NCBI GenBank assembly: GCA_015689705.1
Contig: WVSN01000007.1
Location: forward strand, 1-45,000
Reading direction: 5' to 3'
Length of the DNA stretch: 45,000 nucleotides
DNA from: Rhodobacterales bacterium HKCCE3408
Lineage (GTDB): Bacteria; Pseudomonadota; Alphaproteobacteria; Rhodobacterales; Rhodobacteraceae
In this document: in pieces, positions 1-7,194 of the stretch
Layout: each line of letters starts with the position of its first letter
Position numbering within the stretch: position 1 is the first letter of the stretch
The notes under the pieces: generated by a model
What the model saw: the letters and a program-made list of their open reading frames with translations, nothing else
Database searches by the model: none
What the model was told of the DNA's origin: nothing
Translations under genes and position numbers: made by a program

Positions 1-333
1 ATGAACCTCATGGCTGCGATGGCGGTGGAGATGGAGCCGAGTGACGCGGTCGAGGCGATGCTGGTCACCCAGATGACGGCAACTCACGTGGCCATGACGA
101 ATATGTCCCGCCGGCTGCATCACGCGGCATCGCCGGAATTGCGTGAAGCCTACGAACGCTCGATGACCCGTCTAAGCCGCACGTTCCTGTCGCAAATGGA
201 CCAGCTGAAGAAATACCGCGCCAAGGCACAGCAAGTGGTCCGGGTCGAGCGGGTGGAAGTGAAAGACGACGGCCAGGCCATCGTCGGCGATGTCAGTTAC
301 GAGGCGGGGGGTAACGATGAAAACCGACGCTAA
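1..333 (+). CDS. Small hypothetical protein, phage/plasmid type (5' end may lie outside)
   Basis: An ATG coincides with the first base of the window and the frame is open there, so the real start may be upstream. The visible 110 residues are Met-rich at the N-terminus, then helical and charged (residues 40-85), ending in a hydrophilic tail. It overlaps the next gene by 17 bases, which suggests translational coupling. Paired small genes of this look, with an HGG-type partner, are familiar from accessory regions of alphaproteobacterial genomes; that is recollection, not a search. No function can be assigned. It lies outside the tRNA-borne element that starts at 815, so it belongs either to the flank or to an older insertion. 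Confidence 0.55.
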   Translation: MNLMAAMAVEMEPSDAVEAMLVTQMTATHVAMTNMSRRLHHAASPELREAYERSMTRLSRTFLSQMDQLKKYRAKAQQVVRVERVEVKDDGQAIVGDVSYEAGGNDENRR

Positions 334-580
334 CCCCATGAACCCGATCCAACGGTTGCGTGACGCGCCCCGTTGCCGTGCCCGGGCAAAATCGACCGGG
401 GAGCGCTGCAAGTGCCCTGCAATTCGCGGCTGGCGGGTCTGCCGGGTCCACGGCGCACGCGGCGGACATGCTTCCGGTCCGTCCCATCCACAGTGGAAGC
501 ATGGCGGGCGGTCGAGGGAGGCTCGCCTAGTAAGCCTACTCGCAAGCCGATTGGCTTCAATCGTACAGAGCGGAAAGTAA
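317..580 (+). CDS. Small Cys-rich HGG-type protein of accessory regions
   Basis: 87 residues. The start at 317 overlaps the end of the upstream gene and has a G-rich Shine-Dalgarno-like run (GGGGGG) just before it. The N-terminal half has four Cys and a His (PRCRARAK, GERCKCPA, WRVCRVHG), which could bind zinc. It then has the glycine-rich HGARGG segment and a KHGGRSREA motif typical of a small protein family seen near prophages and integrases in Rhizobiales and Rhodobacterales. The C-terminus after RSREA is short compared with remembered relatives and may be diverged or truncated. Function is unknown. Confidence 0.5.
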   Translation: MKTDANPMNPIQRLRDAPRCRARAKSTGERCKCPAIRGWRVCRVHGARGGHASGPSHPQWKHGGRSREARLVSLLASRLASIVQSGK

Positions 581-773
581 GACGAGGTAATGAAGCAAGT
601 CTGCTTCCATGCTGCGGAAAAACGGCCAAGACCGCTGCCCGACTGTCAATGGATTGAAAGACCCCAGTCTCAGCAAGCCTACCTAGCGCTACCCAAAAGG
701 TGGATTCGTGGGTGGATTCACAGGCCGCTGAACTTTGATAGTTACAAATTAACAATGGCTTATTGATAATTTA

Positions 774-814
774 TGGTGCCGGTGAAGGGACTCGAATCCC
801 CGACCCACGCATTA
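774..814 (-). pseudogene. 3' half of a disrupted tRNA-Thr(CGT) gene
   Basis: Read on the minus strand, this stretch holds the end of the anticodon loop, the 3' anticodon strand TGCGT, the variable loop, the T arm with TTCGAGT loop, the 3' acceptor strand CACCGGC and an encoded ACCA. No matching 5' half is adjacent. The matching 5' half (acceptor GCCGGTG, anticodon strand ACGCA) is at 12586-12625. T-stem position 53 is A, giving an A-C mismatch with C61 where nearly all tRNAs have G-C, so the fragment appears to be decaying. It marks the left junction of the integrated element. Confidence 0.88.
810..814. other. Left attachment-site core CATTA
   Basis: The five bases CATTA occur at the left tRNA/element junction here and again at 12586-12590 at the right junction. 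They are the only bases shared between the two junctions in register with the tRNA sequence, so the crossover lies in or beside them, at the 3' side of the anticodon loop. The flank CCCACG (804-809) is mirrored by CGTGGG at 822-827, an inverted repeat around the junction. Confidence 0.7.
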
Positions 815-880
815 ATAGTGACGTGGGCAATACTGCCAAAACGTTGATTCAATGCAGTTTTTGGAGATCATAATCGTCTA

Positions 881-898
881 TTGCAAGGATATTGCAAG
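881..898 (+). repeat. Paired TTGCAAG direct repeats, left end (possible integrase arm sites)
   Basis: TTGCAAG occurs at 881-887 and 892-898, an 11-bp period (about one helical turn), some 70 bp inside the left junction. The same heptamer pair recurs near the right end at 12513-12531 in the same orientation. Tyrosine-recombinase attachment sites typically have such direct-repeat arm sites outside the core. Confidence 0.6.
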
Positions 899-914
899 AG
901 CAAGGCCGCTCAGC

Positions 915-1604
915 TCAAAGGGCATTCCCAATTGCGCTCATGTGCCCGGCGATCACCTCGAGTCTAGGGTTTCCGCCAGGCTGATGCATTGACTTGAGAT
1001 ACACGCCCGGAGTGTGGATCGCGTTGGTTGCGCGATGCAAGCCTGTGCCATGTAGCACCCCCCTCGACACAGCACGTTTTAGCGCTTCTCGAGAACGCTC
1101 GCTATCGTGAGCAATGTGGTTCCGAAGCGCGATCCAAAGGTCGATGATAGCGCCCTGCTGGTCGGTAATCGCTGCGACTCCGGCACCATTTGCTACGCTC
1201 AGCCACCGTGTCGCGCCAACCTTCAACTCCGACGTATTCGGGAAGGTGATGTTGTTTCCATTTGGGTCTAGAAGAGCATTGATCGTCGCGCGGTCGACGC
1301 TCCCTGGTCGGTTAAACTTGGCGTAGCGGCTTTGAATTTCTTTCTGCTTGTCAGTCAGACCAGCCAGCAACGCGTACTCCAGATGGGTAACAAACTGGCT
1401 AGGGTCCCGATTGATGTAGGCAACAAACAGGTCGCTTAAAAAGCTCTCCCAGGTGGTCGCAAGCGCAACCATCGTCAGGGCCGAGAGCTTCGAAATATCG
1501 CCATCCGACGTCAGCAGCGAACGCGTCGACCGATAGAAAGCTATGGTCTCAGTGACTTGGGCATTGAACGATGCTCGAACGAGAGCAGGGTCCATCGTGC
1601 GCAT
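915..1604 (-). CDS. HEPN-domain protein, possible RNase effector
   Basis: 229 residues; ATG at 1604 with an AAGAAGG ribosome-binding site about 9 bases upstream. An N-terminal helical part carries ALATTWESFLSDLF (residues 48-60). The C-terminal part carries RNHIAH (R161 to H166), which fits the Rx4-6H signature of HEPN ribonucleases and resembles the RiboL-PSP-HEPN/MAE_28990-like group, where a first helix with a conserved Trp-Glu precedes the RxxxxH helix. HEPN proteins are common toxins and abortive-infection effectors, so a defence role is a reasonable inference from family and location. It is the gene nearest the left end of the element and no antitoxin-like gene (such as MNT) adjoins it. 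The exact family is unverified. Confidence 0.65.
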   Translation of the reverse strand: MRTMDPALVRASFNAQVTETIAFYRSTRSLLTSDGDISKLSALTMVALATTWESFLSDLFVAYINRDPSQFVTHLEYALLAGLTDKQKEIQSRYAKFNRPGSVDRATINALLDPNGNNITFPNTSELKVGATRWLSVANGAGVAAITDQQGAIIDLWIALRNHIAHDSERSREALKRAVSRGVLHGTGLHRATNAIHTPGVYLKSMHQPGGNPRLEVIAGHMSAIGNAL

Positions 1605-1716
1605 AGCGATACCTTCTTCGTATCTCGCCAGATGGTCGGCAACCTGCGCGGTATCGTCAACATCTGGAGGGACGGCGCCCCAAGATGGGCGCGAACCGCT
1701 GACCTACTATCCGGGG

Positions 1717-2064
1717 TCAGAATGGGTCCCTGTCGTCAAAGTCAGGGACGGGCGGGTTGGGCTCCGATTGTAGGCCGTGAAAGGCAAGCACCTTCTCGTC
1801 TACGTCGACCCCACGACCGAGGGCGTCCAGAATAACCTGGCGCTCCTTTGCGACCTTCTTCTCGCTGCGCGTAACGCCCCCGCCGAAATCGAAACTTCCG
1901 ACACCGTGACCTTCTTCGATTTCTCGAATCTTCTTCTCGATCTCACGACGCTCGCGCTCCCTGCGGACAGCATCGTCCGATCCGATGACAACCGGTTTGT
2001 GCTCGAAGCGCAAGAACTCAGGTCCCCGGCCGAAGTCACGGCTTCTGCTCGTATCCTGTCCCAT
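1717..2064 (-). CDS. Charged hypothetical protein downstream of tRNA-Thr
   Basis: 115 residues from an ATG at 2064 with a weak AGAAG ribosome-binding site. It starts 35 bases downstream of the tRNA-Thr gene on the same strand, so it may be read from the tRNA promoter. A very charged helix, rich in Arg/Glu (RRERERREIEKKIREIEE), sits near residues 35-55. A Gly/Phe stretch and an acidic, Pro/Asp-rich tail follow. No known domain is recognised. A longer frame begins inside the tRNA but is not credible. Overlapping frames on both strands here look like shadows. Confidence 0.5.
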   Translation of the reverse strand: MGQDTSRSRDFGRGPEFLRFEHKPVVIGSDDAVRRERERREIEKKIREIEEGHGVGSFDFGGGVTRSEKKVAKERQVILDALGRGVDVDEKVLAFHGLQSEPNPPVPDFDDRDPF

Positions 2065-2098
2065 GCTTCTGACATGGCAGGTGATTGTGACATGAGTA

Positions 2099-2174
2099 TG
2101 GTGCCGCACAAGGGACTCGAACCCCTGACCCATCGCTTACGAAGCGATTGCTCTACCAGCTGAGCTAGTGCGGC
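2099..2174 (-). tRNA. tRNA-Thr(CGT), intact, inside the element
   Basis: On the minus strand a full cloverleaf can be drawn: acceptor GCCGCAC/GTGCGGC, D arm GCTC...GAGC, anticodon stem ATCGC/GCGAT with loop TTCGTAA (anticodon CGT), T loop TTCGAGT, and an encoded ACCA (2099-2102). It reads the same codon, ACG, as the tRNA-Thr gene split by the element but has different acceptor and anticodon stems. It is therefore a diverged gene brought in by the element, not a duplicate of the target. Its anticodon arm has GCTTACG where the target has GCATTACG, so it lacks the CATTA core. Confidence 0.95.
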
Positions 2175-2450
2175 ACGCAAGGCGGTCGTTTAAACGCTCG
2201 CTTGCACATGCGCAAGGCCGTGGTCGATCCCGAAACAACCTCTCGAGTTCGACTTTATCTACGTCGTGGCTGTAGGCGTCGACCCGGCCGCGTCCAACGT
2301 CAAGGCATTGCGGACCCGTGGCCTCGGGTTGACCGCAGATCCATCAAATAACTGCTTTTGAACAGAAATTGCAATGCTGCATTGCAGCATTCCCAAGAAG
2401 GACCGATCATTGAGGCTGCGATTCGAGGTCAAATGGGAGCAGCGTGGAAC

Positions 2451-2804
2451 ATGACACCCAACAACACACCAACCAAGCACGATGGTATCACCCCTCTGCT
2501 AGTCTCAGTCGGGCGATGGGAGATCACCGACACCGTTATCACCACTCGCAAGAACCTGTTTTCGATGCAGCCAGGAAATGCCCATCACATAGCGACGATT
2601 GTGTCGGGCAGCCGAAGCAAAGTGGATAGATTCGAGGAAAGCCTTGTTCTTATCCGGGCTGCACCAGAACTTTATCAAGCATTAGCATCGACGTTGATTG
2701 CGATCCGCTCTTGCTCCTTCGGCGAAGCCCCCTCCCTTGCACCACTCGCCGAGGAGATCGAGGCAGTGCTGGCTCGGGCTTCATCTCCCTTCGTGGAGGG
2801 CTGA
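2451..2804 (+). CDS. Phage-type small hypothetical protein
   Basis: 117 residues from the ATG at 2451, preceded by GGGAG about 10 bases upstream; an ATG at 2358 in the same frame would add 31 residues. The C-terminal half has a helix with RAAPELYQALASTLIAI, resembling the 'AAPELLEAL' helix of many small phage and plasmid proteins. It is the only plus-strand gene of the element. Its last 130 bases overlap the 3' end of the DUF4338 gene on the opposite strand. Function unknown. Confidence 0.5.
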   Translation: MTPNNTPTKHDGITPLLVSVGRWEITDTVITTRKNLFSMQPGNAHHIATIVSGSRSKVDRFEESLVLIRAAPELYQALASTLIAIRSCSFGEAPSLAPLAEEIEAVLARASSPFVEG

Positions 2805-4822
2805 CCTAGGAGGACAGAGCCTTGTGCGGCCCTCCTGTTGAGTTCGCTGAGGACCTCTTCTGCACCCGCGCGACCCACGCCCTCGATGAGGTCGGCCTTG
2901 TTCAGCCTTGGCATCAACCAGCGACGAACCCAAGCCCGAGAAATGCTCCGAAGAGGCGCTGATGCCCGTTTCTTGCTCTTCTTTCCGAAACCAAGGAGGT
3001 CGTCCCGAGCTCCTTCATAAAGCTCGCAACCGTAGACCTTTCGACCGTGTGACTGCTTCAAGATGGAGTCGTCGTTTATGCCGATTAGGTTCAGACCTTC
3101 ACGGATTTGTCGCATCCGCGGACTACTTCCTTCACCAAAGACGCTGTTGATCCGGCGCCGCCCGTAGACTGCGACGCCCAGGTCGCGCATGAGCCCAACT
3201 GTCTCGTCTGAAATGTGAGTAACGCTGACGCCTGCTCCGCTTCGCAGCTTCTTCCAAACTACGTCGGTGGGAAGTTCCGGATAGGCGACACGCCGCAGTG
3301 ACAATCGTGTGTATTGATTGCTGCCGATCCCGTAGAGGCTTGTGGTTGTGATCAGCTTCAAGTCAGAGCTTCGAATAACGGCCTTGCCACCGATCTGCGA
3401 GGCAATCTCACTGACTTGCTCACCATAGCGGTTGGAGTAGGCTTTGCGCGCCTCTCTCGAGCCCATAGCAAGTGCGACGAGCTTCCCGCCCAATAGTTGA
3501 TTGTAGGGAGGAATAGCGCCGCACACGGCCAGGTCGGCAACTTCAGTTGCAAGGTGTCGTTTCTTGATTTCGTTTAGGGCAGTACGAATTGCAGACTGGC
3601 CGCTCTTATCCACCAGAGCGGAGTAGAGTGCTGTGACAGGCTGTGAATCGATCCCGAAGGACTGAAGGGTCTCAATCGCCCTGAGCAAAGGTATCAACTG
3701 TTCGGCACGCTTCTTCCGAAAAAGGCCCGTTTCGGAAAGCATCCGCCACTGGTCGTCAGTCACATTCGCCTTGTCGACGCCTCGGATATCTATGACTTCT
3801 CCGGCATCTTGGCGGGCAAGGTCCGTCTTGCGCTGAGCGGCCGCTTGGGCCGCAATCTGTTCCAGCTGCATCAAGACCCCGAGGTCGGGGTTTTCCAGTT
3901 GCTCCGGCCTGATCAGGTCGTCTGAACGGATTTCAGAAACAGCAGTTACTAGCGCATCGACGAGCTTCTTCGCGGTCAATCGGGGCTGGAGTGTACCATC
4001 GACTAGCCCTGCCATCACCGAGTCCAATTGCCAACCAATCCACTCGTCGCGGCTGCCCAGGTTCGCCGTAGGGCTTGCCAACATGGCGATTCCGATAACT
4101 GGTTTGTTTTTGCGGGCTGCGTTTCGTATTAGAAAGCGTTGAGTCCGACCCGGCAGCGGGTTGTATTCAAGAGACCAAGTATATCGGAAGTAGCGCCAGA
4201 CATCCTGTAGCTTGAGCCCGGTCTCTTTGCAGCGATCATCAGCGCCACATTCCTCAAGTACCGGACGAATGATCTTGTCCAAACAAACCGCCTGATCGCC
4301 CTGAGGTTCGCTAACCACCTGCTCCAGGGCCTTGGCTAGGTCCGTCCCGTCGTCAATAAGTGTTGCGATGCTGACTGTGCGGCCTTTGAACTCGCGCTCG
4401 CGTTCCATAAGTCGGCGGAACTCCCGAACCGAAGGTTCAGCGAGTTGCCGATTACTAGCAATCTGCAGTCCTTTTCTGATCCGCCGTTTGGCGTGATCTA
4501 CAGTTTCACCGTCCACGGGGTTGAACGATGCTGCCTCGACAGTGACGTGATGTGCGTCGGTGCCAACAATCCAACCCTGCGCAATTAGATCGGACAGGAC
4601 CGAAAGCGCGACTGCAAAGCGCAAATGATCGGGGTCCTGGTCAGCCTTGCCCACCGAAGCGAAATCCCGTGCCATTGAGCTCAGTTTCGCCGCACGGGTG
4701 TCGATGTCGAGGCCCTTCGTTTCTTCGACGATCGTGCGTAGACGGTTGCGCTGACCGTCAGAGAGCTGGCCCGGGAAGAATGTCTTTGGACTACTAGATG
4801 TGGTATTCGTGGCGGTGCTCAT
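2675..4822 (-). CDS. DUF4338 (DruA-like) protein, candidate anti-phage component
   Basis: 715 residues. The segment from about 210 to 610 matches the DUF4338/DruA pattern as I know it: YNPLPGRTQRFLIRN (220-234), RDEWIGW (258-264), VCGAIPPYNQLLGGKL (433-448), TTSLYGIGSNQYTRL (493-507), VTHIS (534-538) and VFGEGSSPRMRQIREGL (561-577), then RKVYG. DruA is the DUF4338 protein of Druantia type I anti-phage systems; its biochemical role is not settled. This protein is much longer than DruA, with an extra N-terminal 200 residues and a basic, then Ser/Ala-rich C-terminus. No druB-E genes are present; the neighbour instead is a GHKL ATPase, 63 bases upstream. The start at 4822 has no clear ribosome-binding site and follows a large hairpin. 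Confidence 0.75.
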   Translation of the reverse strand: MSTATNTTSSSPKTFFPGQLSDGQRNRLRTIVEETKGLDIDTRAAKLSSMARDFASVGKADQDPDHLRFAVALSVLSDLIAQGWIVGTDAHHVTVEAASFNPVDGETVDHAKRRIRKGLQIASNRQLAEPSVREFRRLMEREREFKGRTVSIATLIDDGTDLAKALEQVVSEPQGDQAVCLDKIIRPVLEECGADDRCKETGLKLQDVWRYFRYTWSLEYNPLPGRTQRFLIRNAARKNKPVIGIAMLASPTANLGSRDEWIGWQLDSVMAGLVDGTLQPRLTAKKLVDALVTAVSEIRSDDLIRPEQLENPDLGVLMQLEQIAAQAAAQRKTDLARQDAGEVIDIRGVDKANVTDDQWRMLSETGLFRKKRAEQLIPLLRAIETLQSFGIDSQPVTALYSALVDKSGQSAIRTALNEIKKRHLATEVADLAVCGAIPPYNQLLGGKLVALAMGSREARKAYSNRYGEQVSEIASQIGGKAVIRSSDLKLITTTSLYGIGSNQYTRLSLRRVAYPELPTDVVWKKLRSGAGVSVTHISDETVGLMRDLGVAVYGRRRINSVFGEGSSPRMRQIREGLNLIGINDDSILKQSHGRKVYGCELYEGARDDLLGFGKKSKKRASAPLRSISRAWVRRWLMPRLNKADLIEGVGRAGAEEVLSELNRRAAQGSVLLGQPSTKGDEARASTASISSASGAREGASPKEQERIAINVDANA

Positions 4823-4834
4823 GGGCTACATTAA

Positions 4835-4874
4835 CAAGTTGCACGGGCCGCCGAAAGACGGCCCGTGCAACTTG
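4835..4874. promoter_or_regulatory. 16-bp perfect hairpin between the ATPase and DUF4338 genes
   Basis: Left arm 4835-4850 and right arm 4859-4874 are exact reverse complements (CAAGTTGCACGGGCCG pattern) with an 8-base loop. On either strand no run of T follows, so it is not a standard intrinsic terminator. On the minus strand it lies 11 bases after the ATPase stop codon and 12 bases before the DUF4338 start. It may limit read-through, stabilise mRNA or control translation of the downstream gene. Confidence 0.75.
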
Positions 4875-4885
4875 CCTTAAAGACC

Positions 4886-6706
4886 TTAGGCCGCTTCGTT
4901 CTCGTCGTCCTCGTCAGACGAGTCCACCAGATCCTGCTCGTGGCCAAACTGGTGCAGTACGTCCAGAGCGACTTCCAGCCGTTCCGACCAAGCGGTCTTC
5001 TCGACATGGTAGAAGTTGGTCTTGTCCTGGTTGCCCAACGCGTCCAACTCGGCTTCGCCCATCGAGAACAGCAGAACCTCAAGGCCAGCGCGGAGGAACT
5101 TGTCAGCCGCCGCCGATGCATACAGGTCCGAATAGAAGCGATGGGCCGTGTTGATCTCCAGGACCTTCATGCCGCCGCGCTGCATCACGCGGTAGAACGG
5201 TGCGCCCGGAAGATTGGCAAATTCAACCTTGTAGGGATGCTTCACCTCTTCTTCCTTGGCCTCGGCCCGCACAGCCGCCTCCGGCCGCTTCTGTTCTTTC
5301 GCCTTCTGCTTGACGTACTGCTCGAACTGCTCGCGAGCCTTTGCCTCGCGCTCAGCCGAAGTGCCGCCAGCACGCGCACGACGGAACTTCTCGCTCTCCT
5401 TCATCGACGCCTCGGACGGCCGGTCCTTTTCCGGGTCCTCCGGCTGCTGAGCATGAGCCTTCTGCATCGAGGTCACTTCTTTCCGAAGAGCCCGGATCAC
5501 CCGCTCGACACCAGCGTCCTGCAGCAGATCCCAGATGCGGTCTGACATGACCACACCTTGTTTCGAGTTCGCGATGGTGAACTCCTCGTCCAGCTCTGCA
5601 GGGAAGTCGACTTCGATTGCCCAATAGCGGTCATCGTTCCGGAACTTCTCGAGCCCGCGCCACGGCGTCCGCTCAACAACGTCGATCTGCCGACCCATGC
5701 GACTCACGATGATCCCGCGGTGATCGTTAGCCACCTTGAAGCGATTGTTCGAATTCCCGTGCGTCGCATCCTTCAACTTGTCTTTGGAGAAGAAGCGGTG
5801 GGGAAACAGAGCATAGCGAACCGAAATCTTCACCTTCTTGTCCGGGTTGCGCTTCGACTTCACCTCGACCTCAGCGGCCTCCAATGCCTTAGCCCGGTCC
5901 TCGTCTTCGTCGTAGTAGCGATACCCGGGGGTAATGAAGAGAGGGTCGAGAGGCTCGATGGTAGTGCCATCGAACTTGATCCCGGTTTGCTGCAGGTAGT
6001 TCCGGAACATCACACCGAAGTGCTGCAGCAAATTGTCCCTCATTCCCTTGGTCGTCTTCCACTTCACACGGTCCATCTTTTCCCAGACCACAACCGTGCC
6101 GTGGGTAAGCTTGCCGCCGGGCATATGCTCGGCGATGTGCTCCAGGACCCAATTCGGCGGTTCGCTGTTCTCGACCTCAGGAGGCACATGCACTTTGCCC
6201 GTCTCGTCGGTGTACTTTCCGTCACGAATTTCTTCGAGGTCGACCGTCACCGAGCGCCAATTGTCGCCTTCGATGATCGAATAGATCGAGAACTTCATCG
6301 CCTGATTCACCGACGCGCTGGGCAGGCCAAAGCCGAAGCGTCCCAGGCCAGTGCGTTCGTCTTCGTTGTGGCGATGGGTGCCGCCCCAGGCCGCCGCCAG
6401 GCGCAGCATACCTTTCGGCATACCGTGACCGTCATCGATTACCGCCAGTGCGTCCGGTACAGCAGTACTCTTGCCAGTGTATCCGAGCGCGATGCAGACT
6501 TGGGTTGCTCCGGCCTCGATCGAGTTGTCGATCAGTTCGTCCAAGGCAGTGCCGGTGTGTTTGTAGTGGGTATTGCGCATGCTGTCGACGAATGCGCTTC
6601 CGACGGCAAACCCGTAGTCGAAGCCCTTGGCCGCAATGCTTTCCGCGTAGGCCTTCTGCTTCTCGAGGTCCGATTTCGGGTTCTCAATTTTCGCTTCGGT
6701 AGTCAT
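4886..6706 (-). CDS. GHKL (Hsp90-like) ATPase, candidate defence component
   Basis: 606 residues; ATG at 6706 with AAGGAAA upstream. The Bergerat-fold ATP site is clear. The N box ALDELIDNSIEAGA (54-67) has the catalytic Glu and Asn, the G1 box is DDGHGM (91-96), and the G2 box is TGLGRFGFGLPSAS (119-132). This resembles the MORC/MutL/topoisomerase VI B branch more than histidine kinases, since no phosphoacceptor or kinase domains are present. The middle part is likely an S5-like/transducer region. Residues 400-480 are a charged coiled coil (KAREQFEQYVKQKAKEQ), and the C-terminus is very acidic (SSDEDDENEAA). The next gene downstream encodes a DUF4338 protein. The pair suggests a two-gene defence system, but I know of no named system with this composition. 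Confidence 0.8.
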   Translation of the reverse strand: MTTEAKIENPKSDLEKQKAYAESIAAKGFDYGFAVGSAFVDSMRNTHYKHTGTALDELIDNSIEAGATQVCIALGYTGKSTAVPDALAVIDDGHGMPKGMLRLAAAWGGTHRHNEDERTGLGRFGFGLPSASVNQAMKFSIYSIIEGDNWRSVTVDLEEIRDGKYTDETGKVHVPPEVENSEPPNWVLEHIAEHMPGGKLTHGTVVVWEKMDRVKWKTTKGMRDNLLQHFGVMFRNYLQQTGIKFDGTTIEPLDPLFITPGYRYYDEDEDRAKALEAAEVEVKSKRNPDKKVKISVRYALFPHRFFSKDKLKDATHGNSNNRFKVANDHRGIIVSRMGRQIDVVERTPWRGLEKFRNDDRYWAIEVDFPAELDEEFTIANSKQGVVMSDRIWDLLQDAGVERVIRALRKEVTSMQKAHAQQPEDPEKDRPSEASMKESEKFRRARAGGTSAEREAKAREQFEQYVKQKAKEQKRPEAAVRAEAKEEEVKHPYKVEFANLPGAPFYRVMQRGGMKVLEINTAHRFYSDLYASAAADKFLRAGLEVLLFSMGEAELDALGNQDKTNFYHVEKTAWSERLEVALDVLHQFGHEQDLVDSSDEDDENEAA

Positions 6707-6794
6707 GTGTGTATTTCCTTGTTTTGTGCAGTCACTTTTCGACCGCGTTTCAGGTTGGTTGCGCGCCCGGACAACCCGGACGCGCCAGGTCGCC

Positions 6795-6992
6795 TTAGGC
6801 GACGAAGACCGACACCTGGTCGAAGATCACTTCGAACAGATCGTAGCCAATCCAAACATAACGGATCAGCACCTGCCGGAACACGAGAAAGCGCCCGAAC
6901 CCCTCAGGAGATTCGACCGCGGACTGGTATGCCAGCTGAACAAGAAGGTAAGCGGATTCGGGGCCGCAAATCCCCATTACACTGAGAATCAT
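6795..6992 (-). CDS. 65-residue hydrophobic protein ahead of the ATPase gene
   Basis: The start at 6992 is chosen because GGAGG lies 6 bases upstream; the ATG at 7004 itself overlaps that site and has none. The product is short, rich in Val, Leu, Phe and Tyr (for example RYVWIGYDLFEVIFDQ), with no clear single membrane segment. It lies 88 bases upstream of the ATPase gene on the same strand, so it is probably the first gene of the ATPase-DUF4338 operon. No family is recognised, and it could be a chance frame. Confidence 0.4.
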   Translation of the reverse strand: MILSVMGICGPESAYLLVQLAYQSAVESPEGFGRFLVFRQVLIRYVWIGYDLFEVIFDQVSVFVA

Positions 6993-7194
6993 CTCAGCCT
7001 CCATGTGGTTTCAACCAACGGAGGCTCACCAGTTCCCAGGTGACCGTATTAGCCCGCCTTCATTCTGCAGTCGCTATGACCGCGTTGATCCGTCAAGCCT
7101 CCGGTCTCTCTACTATGGGTACTGCAACTTGAAATGGAAGACCCCGGCGCAACTTTTTTCACCGCGGGGCCGAGTCGATTAGAAGGCGAGGTTA

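Noticed and set aside
5558..6985. 475-codon plus-strand frame opposite the ATPase gene
   Set aside because: The ATPase on the minus strand has clear GHKL motifs; this frame has none.
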